Notes under the pieces: model-generated
The model's input: the letters and a program-made list of their open reading frames with translations, nothing else
What the model was told of the DNA's origin: nothing
The model's database searches: none
Program-made: the position numbers and the translations under genes
Source of the DNA: Thermoflexibacter sp.
GTDB taxonomy: Bacteria; Bacteroidota; Bacteroidia; Cytophagales; Thermoflexibacteraceae
Length of the DNA stretch: 7,429 nt
Direction: 5' to 3'
NCBI GenBank assembly: GCA_025455345.1
Contig: JALOMS010000379.1
Location: forward strand, 1 to 7,429
Part shown: piece after piece, positions 1 to 6,305 of the stretch
Layout of the letters: each line of letters starts with the position of its first letter
How positions within the stretch are numbered: the first letter of the stretch is position 1

Positions 1-138
1 GCCAGAAGTACGCGTATCCTCCGCAACAATGATGTCCACCATTTTAAGCACTTTGATAGCTCGCAAAGTGATGTCCTCCAAATTCCCAATAGGCGTAGGA
101 ACTACATAGAGTTGTATTTGTTTGTGTTCGTCTTCCAT
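1..138 (-). CDS. rsmI: 16S rRNA (cytidine(1402)-2'-O)-methyltransferase RsmI, N-terminal part (cut by window edge)
   Basis: The first 46 codons are present, read leftward from the ATG at 136-138; the rest lies beyond base 1. After a short charged leader the protein reads YVVPTPIGNLEDITLRAI (residues 11-28) and then AEDTRTSG (39-46), both signature segments of the RsmI/YraL branch of the tetrapyrrole-methylase fold, which uses S-adenosylmethionine. RsmI methylates the 2'-OH of C1402 in helix 44 of 16S rRNA, in the decoding centre, acting in the cytoplasm on the small subunit. The chosen start leaves a 9-residue leader (MEDEHKQIQ), common in this phylum. The gene behind it on the same strand is about 300 nt away across palindromic repeats, so the two are probably not tightly coupled. 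No clear TAnnTTTG promoter was found just upstream. Family assignment is secure from these motifs; completeness of the gene cannot be judged. Confidence 0.93.
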   Translation of the reverse strand, partial: MEDEHKQIQLYVVPTPIGNLEDITLRAIKVLKMVDIIVAEDTRTSG

Positions 139-266
139 GTAAGTAAGTGTGCAAATTAAAGCGACATTGTAGCCTACCCTTTAGGGTTTGCAAGTATTTG
201 ATAATGAAGCAAATAAGCTAAAGCGTATTTTACTTTGGTAGAAAATAGAATTTCAACATAGCCCAT

Positions 267-393
267 AAGTCCCATAGGGAATTCCATTCGGGGACGTAAC
301 TATTTTATATACAACATTTTGTATCGTCCCTATGGGACTTAGATTTTGAACTTAACTTGATTTTCTACAAAGCTCGTGTCCCTAACGGGACAC
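267..393. repeat. Cluster of GTCCC/GGGAC palindromes (REP-like intergenic repeat)
   Basis: Three related units sit in the gap between rsmI and the exported helical protein gene. Unit A begins at 267 (gtccc at 269-273, gggac at 291-295). Unit B is gtccc-tat-gggac at 326-338 or so. Unit C is a perfect 7-bp stem with a 4-nt loop at 376-393 (gtgtccc taac gggacac). Bases 267-280 are an exact 14-bp inverted copy of 327-340, so A and B can also pair with each other across about 46 nt. A further stem, atacaa-catt-ttgtat at 309-324, abuts unit B. Shared cores, mirror-image pairing and an intergenic location resemble REP/BIME elements, often mobilised by RAYT-type transposases. That identity is inference: genome-wide copy number cannot be seen here. 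No U-tract follows unit C on either strand, so it is not a classic terminator. Confidence 0.6.
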
Positions 394-434
394 AAAGGCG
401 TTTATTTTTGTTGAATTACTTAATATTATGTTGT

Positions 435-1709
435 TTACAAAGCAGGGAAAAAGCTGTCTAAACGTTCTACGGTATTTTTAAGTTTTTCGATATTTATCGC
501 TCTTTCTATGGAAGAAATACCCTTTTGTTTTTCAGTTTTTAAGCGATTGATTTGCTCTGTTACCTTGCTTGCACTATCGCTAAGTTTTTCAGTAATTGCC
601 AAGTTGAGAATTTCTTGCATCACTTCATTATTTTTCTCAATCATAGCGATATACTGACGATAAATAGTTTCAAACTCTTTGTAAATATCCATCACTTCTT
701 GAGTGCGTTTATTCATATTAATAAGTTGTGTATTAGACTTTAGCAAAGCCTCGTATTTGATACCCTTGCTATCTCTATTGGTATTTTCCAGATTAGTAAA
801 ATATTTTTCTACTGCCTCTCGGTTGTAGATTTGGAAAAGTCCACTTAAGTAATCCCCCACAGTAGAGTTGGGAGCTTGTTTGGCTACGGTAGTAGAATAT
901 CCACCTTCTTGCAAGTTTTTTACAGTAAAATCCTTGACCTTATTATGCAAATTACTCACATTGATTCTATAATTTGCCAAGTTTCGCTGAAAGGTTGCAT
1001 TTGCTTCATTTAATTTACCATAATAAATCGTGTATCGGTCTAACTCATTTTTAACCGTTTGCAGAGAAGATGAGCTAATCCTATCGTCCTGAGCGGCAAA
1101 AGAAGAAATCACACTAAATACGGAGTTTCCCACACTCAAAATCGGCGTAAGAGAAGTTACGCCCTTCAGGATAGGATTGTCCAACACCATTTGTGTGAGT
1201 TCCATCAAGCGACTCTTCTTTTTTGTCTGTATATTGTTGCTAATGAGGTCTATCACTTTTTTATTATAAGAAAAGCCCATACTCTCATTGGCGGGATTGT
1301 TCAAATCCACTAATATTTGTTGATAACTTTCCAATTGATTGAGCGCGTCTAAAGTATTGAGCCTTTCATTGAGCATTTCAAAAAGCTCCACAGAATAGAC
1401 TAAGTTACTTTTGATAACTCTATAGCGATTTTCATCTGTTACTTCCAATCTTTTTCCAAACTGTTTGATACCTGCGTCTGCTTTTTGTAAATCTAACTCG
1501 TGGTCGTCAAGCCGTTTTTGGATACCATTAATTGCCTGTCCTCTCTGCTTAAGAGAATCTATCAACGAAAGGATACGGAGACTATCTGCCCTTCTCATAT
1601 CAGTAAGTAACTTTATCTGTTGGGCAAGCTGTTGGGGGGTGGGGTCTTGCGCCATGATAGAAGACGCAATTGCCATCAAACAAAAAATAAATCCAATGAT
1701 TTTTTTCAT
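435..1709 (-). CDS. Exported, mostly alpha-helical coiled-coil protein of unknown function
   Basis: I do not recognise a family. The 424-residue product starts with a typical signal peptide: MKK, a hydrophobic core at residues 4-18, and a plausible cleavage after SIMA, leaving QDPTPQQ as the mature start. There is no lipobox, and the only cysteine is in the signal peptide, so a soluble periplasmic or secreted protein is likely. Residues 25-135 and 215-265 are charged, heptad-like helices, as are 315-418. One stretch at about 176-206 (from VLDNPILKG to VISSFAAQ) is hydrophobic, glycine/serine-rich and without charge except one Lys. A less helical part, rich in Gly, Ser, Thr and Asn, lies near 267-290. 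No T9SS C-terminal sorting domain is visible; the protein ends FFPAL. The gene stands alone: rsmI is about 300 nt downstream across palindromes. Alternatives are a structural periplasmic coiled-coil protein or a helical membrane-inserting protein. Confidence 0.85.
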   Translation of the reverse strand: MKKIIGFIFCLMAIASSIMAQDPTPQQLAQQIKLLTDMRRADSLRILSLIDSLKQRGQAINGIQKRLDDHELDLQKADAGIKQFGKRLEVTDENRYRVIKSNLVYSVELFEMLNERLNTLDALNQLESYQQILVDLNNPANESMGFSYNKKVIDLISNNIQTKKKSRLMELTQMVLDNPILKGVTSLTPILSVGNSVFSVISSFAAQDDRISSSSLQTVKNELDRYTIYYGKLNEANATFQRNLANYRINVSNLHNKVKDFTVKNLQEGGYSTTVAKQAPNSTVGDYLSGLFQIYNREAVEKYFTNLENTNRDSKGIKYEALLKSNTQLINMNKRTQEVMDIYKEFETIYRQYIAMIEKNNEVMQEILNLAITEKLSDSASKVTEQINRLKTEKQKGISSIERAINIEKLKNTVERLDSFFPAL

Positions 1710-1846
1710 TTTGTATAATTGGTTAAAACTTAAAATTTAAAACACAGAATACTCTTGTCTATTGCAGGTTTAAAATTACGTCAATCTAAACCTTTGCACA
1801 AATTTTTGTTAAAAATCTTACGATTTTAGCATTTTTTGAGATTAGA

Positions 1847-1870
1847 TTCTCTAAAATCTTCTCTAAAATC
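1847..1870. repeat. Perfect 12-bp tandem duplication
   Basis: The unit ttctctaaaatc occurs twice head to tail without mismatch. Two copies in an AT-rich spacer most likely reflect slippage. A role as paired regulator sites cannot be excluded, since the position is about 140-160 nt ahead of the leftward helical-protein gene. Confidence 0.6.
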
Positions 1871-2184
1871 ATACTTTTAGGACTTACAAAGTGCATAAAC
1901 ACGATTGACTTCAGTTGCTTTCTACACAAAATCTTAGATTTTTTGCAAATCCTGAAAAATTTGGTACAGATTACCAAAAGTAGCCAATGATAGGTGCTAT
2001 CAATCACAAGCACTTGCAACGCAAAAAAATAAGATGACGTATTAGGTGTATGATTTTTATGAATTATCTTGTTTTTTTACTTATTTTTATTAAGTTTTGC
2101 TTAAATTTTATAAAGGAAAACTTGTATGTGTTATCAGAAAAACTTAAAAATACTTAAATAGTGGTGAATATGAATTTTCGTAAG

Positions 2185-2192
2185 TAGATTTG
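2185..2192 (+). promoter_or_regulatory. Candidate -7 box for the PorP/SprF unit
   Basis: TAGATTTG matches the Bacteroidota -7 consensus TAnnTTTG exactly and lies 77 nt before the PorP/SprF start. No good TTTG -33 box is found at the usual distance, only a poor TGG-type match near 2162. Treat as a weak candidate. Confidence 0.35.
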
Positions 2193-2269
2193 ACAAATAA
2201 AGCAAGATTTTTTAAGATAAAATCCATAAATCAAAGACATAGCTATTATAATAAAGCATTAACTCATTT

Positions 2270-3274
2270 ATGAAAAAACTTTTCTTTCAAATTTTACTTC
2301 TTGTGTCATTATTTTTTGCGAGTTTGTCAGGCGCACAAGCACAGCAAGACGCACAGTTCAGCCAATATATGTTCAATCAGCAGTACCTGAACCCTGCCGT
2401 GGTAGGGCTGGATACTAATTATATTCATACAGGCTTGATTTTTAGGCAACAGTGGCTTGGATACAAGGCTACTTTTGATGATGGGGGTGCGCCCTCTTCT
2501 ACCGTACTTTCTATCAATGCGCCTATCAAAAGAGCAAAAAGTGGCATAGGTTTGCACTTAGTCTATGACGTAATAGGTCCTGTTACTAATACAGAGATAC
2601 AGCTTTCTTATGCTTATCATATCCCTATCAAAAATGGTCGTTTTTCCATAGGATTAAGAGCGGGTATGTATAACCAATCGACAGACTTTAGCAAGTTTCG
2701 TCCCGTAGATAGAGATGACCCTTTATTGTCTAATGCTGGCAGAATCAATCAGTTTGTTCCTGATTTTTCACTGGGGGTTTATCTATCCAAACCTACTTAC
2801 TTTGTAGGAGCAAGCATGAATCACCTTTCCCAATCCGAAATTAGTTATGCTACGTCTTTCACCTTTGCTTCGCTAAAACAAAGCCTTAACGTAGTAGGTG
2901 GCTACAATTGGGCTATCAATGAAAATATTACAATTATGCCTTCCGCACTTGTAAGGTTTCTGCCTTCTGATATTAGTAATACGCTGTCTTACGAGGCTAC
3001 TATTTTGGGAAATTATGAAACCAAAGCAAGAAACAATATCTACTTTGGATTTGGCTTTAGAGATTTAGCACCTACCAATGACCTCATTTTTCTTTTAGGT
3101 ATAAATAATCTGTTGAAAGACAATTCCTTGAGTATAGGCTACGCTTTTGACTATGTGCTAAACGGCTCCACAGCCAAAGCCCCTACTTCACATGAATTTA
3201 GGTTAGGGTATAGATTGCCTGCACCAAAGCGATACGAAAGAAATATCATTAGAACACCGCGATTTAGATTCTAA
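2270..3274 (+). CDS. PorP/SprF family type IX secretion system outer-membrane protein
   Basis: The 334-residue product has a signal peptide (MKK, hydrophobic core 4-20, cleavage probably after AQA at 22-24) followed by the hallmark family opening AQFSQYMFNQQYLNPAVVGL at residues 28-47. Next come alternating aromatic beta-strand segments (GIGLHLVYD 92-100, IQLSYAYHIPI 110-120, FSIGLRAGMYN 125-135, FSLGVYLS 166-173) and a terminal strand HEFRLGYRLPAP, as in other PorP/SprF barrels of about 300-340 residues. Members of this family sit in the outer membrane; PorP and SprF are linked to T9SS secretion and to surface attachment of partner proteins such as the SprB adhesin. Bacteroidota carry many paralogues, usually beside a large secreted partner gene. 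No such partner is visible here, so the cargo is unknown. The start is supported by the signal peptide. The next gene begins 2 nt after the stop. Confidence 0.93.
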   Translation: MKKLFFQILLLVSLFFASLSGAQAQQDAQFSQYMFNQQYLNPAVVGLDTNYIHTGLIFRQQWLGYKATFDDGGAPSSTVLSINAPIKRAKSGIGLHLVYDVIGPVTNTEIQLSYAYHIPIKNGRFSIGLRAGMYNQSTDFSKFRPVDRDDPLLSNAGRINQFVPDFSLGVYLSKPTYFVGASMNHLSQSEISYATSFTFASLKQSLNVVGGYNWAINENITIMPSALVRFLPSDISNTLSYEATILGNYETKARNNIYFGFGFRDLAPTNDLIFLLGINNLLKDNSLSIGYAFDYVLNGSTAKAPTSHEFRLGYRLPAPKRYERNIIRTPRFRF

Positions 3275-3276
3275 AA

Positions 3277-3786
3277 ATGGTAAAATTTGATACCATATTG
3301 CATAAGTTTGATGAAAAGGGTGAAAAAACAGGTTGGACGTATATAGAAATTTCTTCGGACATAGCAGAAGAACTGAACCCCAATGTCAGAACCATCTATC
3401 GTGTTAAGGGAAAATTAGACAATTTCCCGATTAAGTTGGTTGCTTTGCTACCTATGGGTGATGGGAAATTTATTATGCCCATCAATGCTCAAATGAGAAA
3501 AGGGATAAGAAAACAAGAAGGAGCAAGTTTAAGTGTTGAGATTGAGATAGATAATGACCCCATACTTATTTCTCCTGATTTATTGGCTTGTTTGGAAGAC
3601 GAGCCAAAAGCATTGACATTCTTCCAAAAACTTAGCAAAAGCCATCAAAATTACTTTTCCAAATGGATAGAAAGTGCAAAAAGTCCTGAAACCAAAGCAA
3701 ATCGCATAGTCAAATCAGTACAAGGATTGGCGATGCAGATGGATTATGGTGCTATGATGCGTTATTTTAAGAATAAAAACTTATAA
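3277..3786 (+). CDS. DUF1905 plus YdeI/OmdA-type domain protein
   Basis: This 169-residue protein has no signal peptide and should be cytoplasmic. Residues about 4-92 fit the DUF1905 beta-rich domain: FDTILHKFDEKGEKTGWTYIE, then VKGKLDNFPIKLVALLPMGDGKFIMPIN and MRKGIRKQEGASLSVEIE, a segment typical of that family. Residues about 100-155 fit the YdeI/OmdA C-terminal helical domain: the opening PDLLACLEDEPKALTFFQKL, then SHQNYFSKWIESAKSPETKANRI, the usual 'ARKRKRI-like' helix in altered form. The family is named for a Salmonella protein linked to bacteriocin resistance and OmpD; its biochemistry is not established. The ATG lies 2 nt past the PorP/SprF stop, so the two genes are almost certainly co-transcribed and perhaps translationally coupled. 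Whether they share a function is unknown. The assignment rests on motif resemblance. Confidence 0.85.
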   Translation: MVKFDTILHKFDEKGEKTGWTYIEISSDIAEELNPNVRTIYRVKGKLDNFPIKLVALLPMGDGKFIMPINAQMRKGIRKQEGASLSVEIEIDNDPILISPDLLACLEDEPKALTFFQKLSKSHQNYFSKWIESAKSPETKANRIVKSVQGLAMQMDYGAMMRYFKNKNL

Positions 3787-3851
3787 ATTCTGTAATTGAG
3801 TAATACTATCCCAATTAATCTTGCTGGTTAAGTATAATAAAAAAATTTTTC

Positions 3852-3882
3852 TTTGGCTTATAATAATAAAAACATATCTTTG
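3852..3882 (+). promoter_or_regulatory. Bacteroidota-type promoter for nusB
   Basis: TTTG at 3852-3855 is separated by 19 nt from TATCTTTG at 3875-3882, which matches the -33/-7 consensus (TTTG, then TAnnTTTG) exactly and at near-ideal spacing. Transcription would begin at about 3887-3890, giving nusB a leader of roughly 25 nt. This is the best promoter in the window. Confidence 0.75.
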
Positions 3883-3911
3883 TGCTGTTTTTGATATGAT
3901 TTAGATAGCCG

Positions 3912-5084
3912 ATGCTAAACAGAAGATTACTTCGAATAAAGGCAATGCAGTATTTGTATGCCTACAAACAATGCCAAAAGTCAAATTTGCAACTTGCAAT
4001 TGACCAGATTGAGGCGTTTTTTCAACCTGACTTGAACTCCATGGAGGTACAAGATAAGGAGAAACTTAATCAACAAAAGGAACAAGCACAAGGTATTTTC
4101 TTAGAAACATACCAAATCACACAGCCGACTCAAACGGCAACAGAAGTGCATCCTAAAGTTAGAGGAAGTATAGAAAAAGCACTCAATTATTATCAGCAAC
4201 AAAATAAAAAAGACGCTGACCGCCTAAAGAAAGACGTACTTGATGGAGTGGACTTTCTTGTGGATAGATATTTCTATTTATTAAAAATATTAATGGATTT
4301 GTCTGATTTTGTGCATATTGAATACATAGAGTCGCAGAAAAAAGTATATACCAAAAAAGTGGTTTTTGAGCATGAACTCAAGTTCCTTCACAATAAAGTA
4401 TTACTCCCGTTCAAGAAAGATGAAAATTTCAAAGCAGAATTGGACAAACGCAATATAAGATGGGCTACTGATACGGTACGCCAGTGGTACAAACTCTTAC
4501 AGAAAGATGAAACATATCTCGCCTATCGCAATCTGCCTAATGCAACATTCCAACAAGACAGAGAAATAGTCCTTTATATCTTCAAAGAGTTTATTTTAAA
4601 AAACGATATAGTCCAATCCTATTTTGAAGAATCAGACATTAATTGGATAGAAAATCGCGCAATTCTTCGCGGTATAGTCGTAAAAACACTAAAATCCATA
4701 GAAGAAAATAGTAATAATGTCGCTATTTATGAGATTTCGCCCAATTGGGAAGAGGATAGAGATTATTTCCGAGAATTGTTCACTTACACCCTCAAACATG
4801 GAGAAGATTATGAGCCAAAAATTGCCGAAAAAGTAGAAAATTGGGACGTAGAGCGTATTACTGTGGTAGATAGAGTATTATTAGAATTAGCTCTTTGTGA
4901 GATGGTTTGCTTTCCAAGTATCCCTGTAAAGGTAACTATCAATGAGTACATAGAGTTGTCTAAAATATATAGCACCCCCAAAAGTGATATGTTTATCAAT
5001 GGAATTTTAGATGTAATCTCTCAAGAACTTATTAGCAACGGAAAAATCAAGAAAAGTGCAAGAGGATTATTGGACAATAAATAA
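3912..5084 (+). CDS. nusB: Transcription antitermination factor NusB (long Bacteroidota form)
   Basis: NusB binds boxA RNA with NusE (ribosomal protein S10) and supports antitermination of rRNA operons. The diagnostic helices are at the C-terminus: DVERITVVDRVLLELALCEM (residues 312-331), then PVKVTINEYIELSKIYSTPK (338-357) and SDMFINGILDVIS (358-370), matching the E. coli segments around 'LRLALYEL', 'VAINEAIELAK' and 'FVNGVLD'. The N-terminus MLNRRLLRIKAMQYLYAY (1-18) matches the first NusB helix (R..R..AmQ.LYa). At 390 residues it is far longer than the roughly 140-residue E. coli protein; the extra 200-250 residues of charged helix lie between the two ends. Long NusB proteins are usual in Bacteroidota, so this is not an odd fusion. 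The start follows a strong promoter by about 30 nt. It is followed by 156 nt without a gene, then a small membrane-protein gene. Confidence 0.93.
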   Translation: MLNRRLLRIKAMQYLYAYKQCQKSNLQLAIDQIEAFFQPDLNSMEVQDKEKLNQQKEQAQGIFLETYQITQPTQTATEVHPKVRGSIEKALNYYQQQNKKDADRLKKDVLDGVDFLVDRYFYLLKILMDLSDFVHIEYIESQKKVYTKKVVFEHELKFLHNKVLLPFKKDENFKAELDKRNIRWATDTVRQWYKLLQKDETYLAYRNLPNATFQQDREIVLYIFKEFILKNDIVQSYFEESDINWIENRAILRGIVVKTLKSIEENSNNVAIYEISPNWEEDRDYFRELFTYTLKHGEDYEPKIAEKVENWDVERITVVDRVLLELALCEMVCFPSIPVKVTINEYIELSKIYSTPKSDMFINGILDVISQELISNGKIKKSARGLLDNK

Positions 5085-5176
5085 AAAAGTAATGGAACTT
5101 TTGGCTTATAAATTGTGTATAAAACTAATGAAACTTTGCACTTTTTCAAAATATGTTTTAATGTAATTAACTATCA

Positions 5177-5203
5177 TTGAATAAGTTAAATTTCTTATAT
5201 TTG
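5177..5203 (+). promoter_or_regulatory. Probable promoter of the YtxH-like/DUF1573 unit
   Basis: TATATTTG at 5196-5203 is an exact TAnnTTTG -7 box 37 nt before the YtxH-like start. The nearest -33-like element is TTG at 5177-5179, giving a 16-nt spacer, shorter than the usual 19 or so. The 156-nt gap after nusB and this box suggest the small gene can be transcribed on its own. Confidence 0.5.
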
Positions 5204-5240
5204 TATTTTTTATCATCATACTTTGAAAAATCTTTAGACT

Positions 5241-5543
5241 ATGAAAAAAAGAGAAAGTATATTTTTAGGTTTTTTAGTAGGAATATTAGCGGGAATTACG
5301 GTGGGAGTATTGTATGCACCAGAGAAAGGCACACATATACGTAACCGCGTGAGTTATCGTTTAGACAAATATCGCAATATATTAAAAAACTTGCTTGACC
5401 AACTGATAGAAGAAAAAGATAAAATGATAAGTTCTGCGAAAGTTGAAGAACAAAAGCGAAAAAATGAGATGAAGGAGAAAGCAGAAAAATTAATGACAGA
5501 AATAGATGACCTTAGCAACAAAATCAAAACAAGAGTAAATTAA
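5241..5543 (+). CDS. YtxH-like small membrane protein
   Basis: The 100-residue product opens with a single membrane segment at residues 7-26 made of small residues and Gly (IFLGFLVGILAGITVGVLYA), followed at once by APEKGTHIR (26-34). This Gly-rich helix plus 'APxxG..R' pattern defines the YtxH-like family. The remaining residues (about 38-98) are highly charged, rich in Lys and Glu, and predicted coiled coil. The protein probably sits in the inner membrane with the coil in the cytoplasm. Family members are linked to general stress in Bacillus, but no biochemical role is known. The ATG directly precedes a Lys/Arg-rich start (MKKRES). Its place between nusB and a DUF1573 lipoprotein gene is, to my knowledge, a familiar arrangement in the Cytophagales. 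Confidence 0.85.
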   Translation: MKKRESIFLGFLVGILAGITVGVLYAPEKGTHIRNRVSYRLDKYRNILKNLLDQLIEEKDKMISSAKVEEQKRKNEMKEKAEKLMTEIDDLSNKIKTRVN

Positions 5544-5608
5544 TACACCCTTTTTTATTCATTCTAAGAGATTTAATGTTTTTTTTTAACAATAAAAAAC
5601 CAAATGCA

Positions 5609-6127
5609 ATGAAATCACTGATTACTTCTTTTGTTCTTTTATTAGCAGTGGGCTTGTTCGCTTGTCAAGACAAACAAGCATCTTCTTCCACAGAAGTTAC
5701 AACCACTACTCCAGCAATGCAAACAAGCAATGCTACGGACAATAATGTTGCTACGGCAACTACTGCACCTAATGAGGCAAAATTGGCTAAAATAGAGTTT
5801 GACCAAAACCAACACGATTTTGGTAATATCAAGGCAGGTGAGATAGTAAAACATAAATTCAAATTCAAAAATATTGGAGATGTGCCTTTAGTAATTAGTG
5901 ATGTTAAGCCCACATGCGGATGTACGACTACTAATTTTACCAAAACTCCAGTACCTCCAGGGAACGAAGGAGAAATAGAGTTGCAGTTTGATAGTTCAGG
6001 AAAATCTGGTCCCCAACATAAGCCTGTAACAGTTTTAGCAAACGTAGAAGGAGGGCAAACCCAATTGGTGCTTACGGCAGTAGTTGCTTCTCAGCCTACT
6101 ATCGCAGGTCCGTATAGAAATCAATAA
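5609..6127 (+). CDS. DUF1573 domain lipoprotein
   Basis: From the ATG at 5609 the product is 172 residues. It has a lipoprotein signal: MKSLITSFVLLLAVG followed by LFAC (lipobox, Cys19), then a Ser/Thr/Ala-rich linker (22-56) and a DUF1573 domain at about 62-158. The domain shows the family's core FDQNQHDFGNIKAGEIV, then FKNIGDVPLVISDVKPTCGCTT (CGC at 103-105) and PPGNEGEIELQFDSSGKSG. DUF1573 is an immunoglobulin-like (ASH/MSP-type) fold with no established role. The lipoprotein is probably anchored in the periplasm or outer membrane. A longer reading from the ATG at 5576 adds MFFFNNKKPNA, which would bury the signal peptide and includes nine consecutive T, so 5609 is preferred; upstream of 5576 an aagag stretch looks slightly SD-like, so some doubt remains. 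It lies 65 nt after the YtxH-like gene with no clear promoter between, so co-transcription is likely. Confidence 0.9.
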   Translation: MKSLITSFVLLLAVGLFACQDKQASSSTEVTTTTPAMQTSNATDNNVATATTAPNEAKLAKIEFDQNQHDFGNIKAGEIVKHKFKFKNIGDVPLVISDVKPTCGCTTTNFTKTPVPPGNEGEIELQFDSSGKSGPQHKPVTVLANVEGGQTQLVLTAVVASQPTIAGPYRNQ

Positions 6128-6167
6128 ATTAAATGGCAAAGTGCTAATACACAGATATTTATTTGCT

Positions 6168-6208
6168 AATAAAAGTCATGAAAGTTTTTTACTTTTATGA
6201 CTTTTATT
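6168..6208 (+). terminator. Long hairpin terminator after the DUF1573 gene
   Basis: Bases 6168-6185 pair with 6191-6208 in an 18-bp stem with a single G-U wobble (base 6180) around a 5-nt T loop. It begins 41 nt after the DUF1573 stop. The stem is AT-rich and its 3' arm ends in TTTTATTTT, so it has U-rich character. Because the arms are nearly symmetrical it could act in both directions, though both neighbours run rightward. Confidence 0.75.
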
Positions 6209-6305
6209 TTGACTAAAAATCTCCTTTATCTGTTTTCTTCCTTTGCTGACAATAAAATGAGGCAAAGAAAATTTGCTTGATTTTGCTTTAAAAATACAAC
6301 TCATT

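Larger units (their letters stand above)
1710..2269. other. AT-rich divergent intergenic region with no credible gene
   Basis: This 560-nt gap separates the leftward helical-protein gene from the rightward PorP/SprF gene, so it should hold both promoters. A 12-bp unit (ttctctaaaatc) occurs twice in perfect tandem at 1847-1858 and 1859-1870. Several short inverted repeats of T/A-rich sequence occur around 2090-2147, for example ttaagtttt at 2090-2098 against aaaacttaa at 2139-2147, but such matches are expected by chance in sequence this AT-rich. A 77-codon reading frame on the minus strand (1786-2019) has biased Lys/Ile/Leu content and no recognisable motif, and I do not consider it a gene. 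No tRNA-like cloverleaf or riboswitch core was recognised. Confidence 0.6.

Noticed and set aside
267..393. CRISPR array or transposon end
   Set aside because: The palindromic units have unequal length and spacing, no repeat-spacer pattern is present, and no cas or transposase gene is in the window.
552..1740. Plus-strand reading frames opposite the exported helical protein
   Set aside because: They are shadows of a long minus-strand gene that has a good signal peptide and coherent composition.
1786..2019. 77-codon minus-strand reading frame in the AT-rich gap
   Set aside because: Composition is Lys/Ile/Leu/Phe-heavy as expected from AT-rich noncoding DNA. It contains no motif, and its only clean repeat is the 12-bp tandem unit.
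5085..5102. aaaagt/actttt hairpin right after the nusB stop as a terminator
   Set aside because: Only six mostly A-T pairs with a 6-nt loop and no U-tract; such stems are common by chance at this base composition.
5576..5608. Upstream ATG extending the DUF1573 lipoprotein by 11 residues
   Set aside because: It would place MFFFNNKKPNA before the signal peptide, and the stretch holds nine T in a row. The ATG at 5609 gives a standard lipoprotein signal.
6273..6305. TTG start adding 11 residues to the UlaG-like protein
   Set aside because: It is a non-ATG start with no supporting upstream signal; the family's conserved part begins well after the ATG at 6306.
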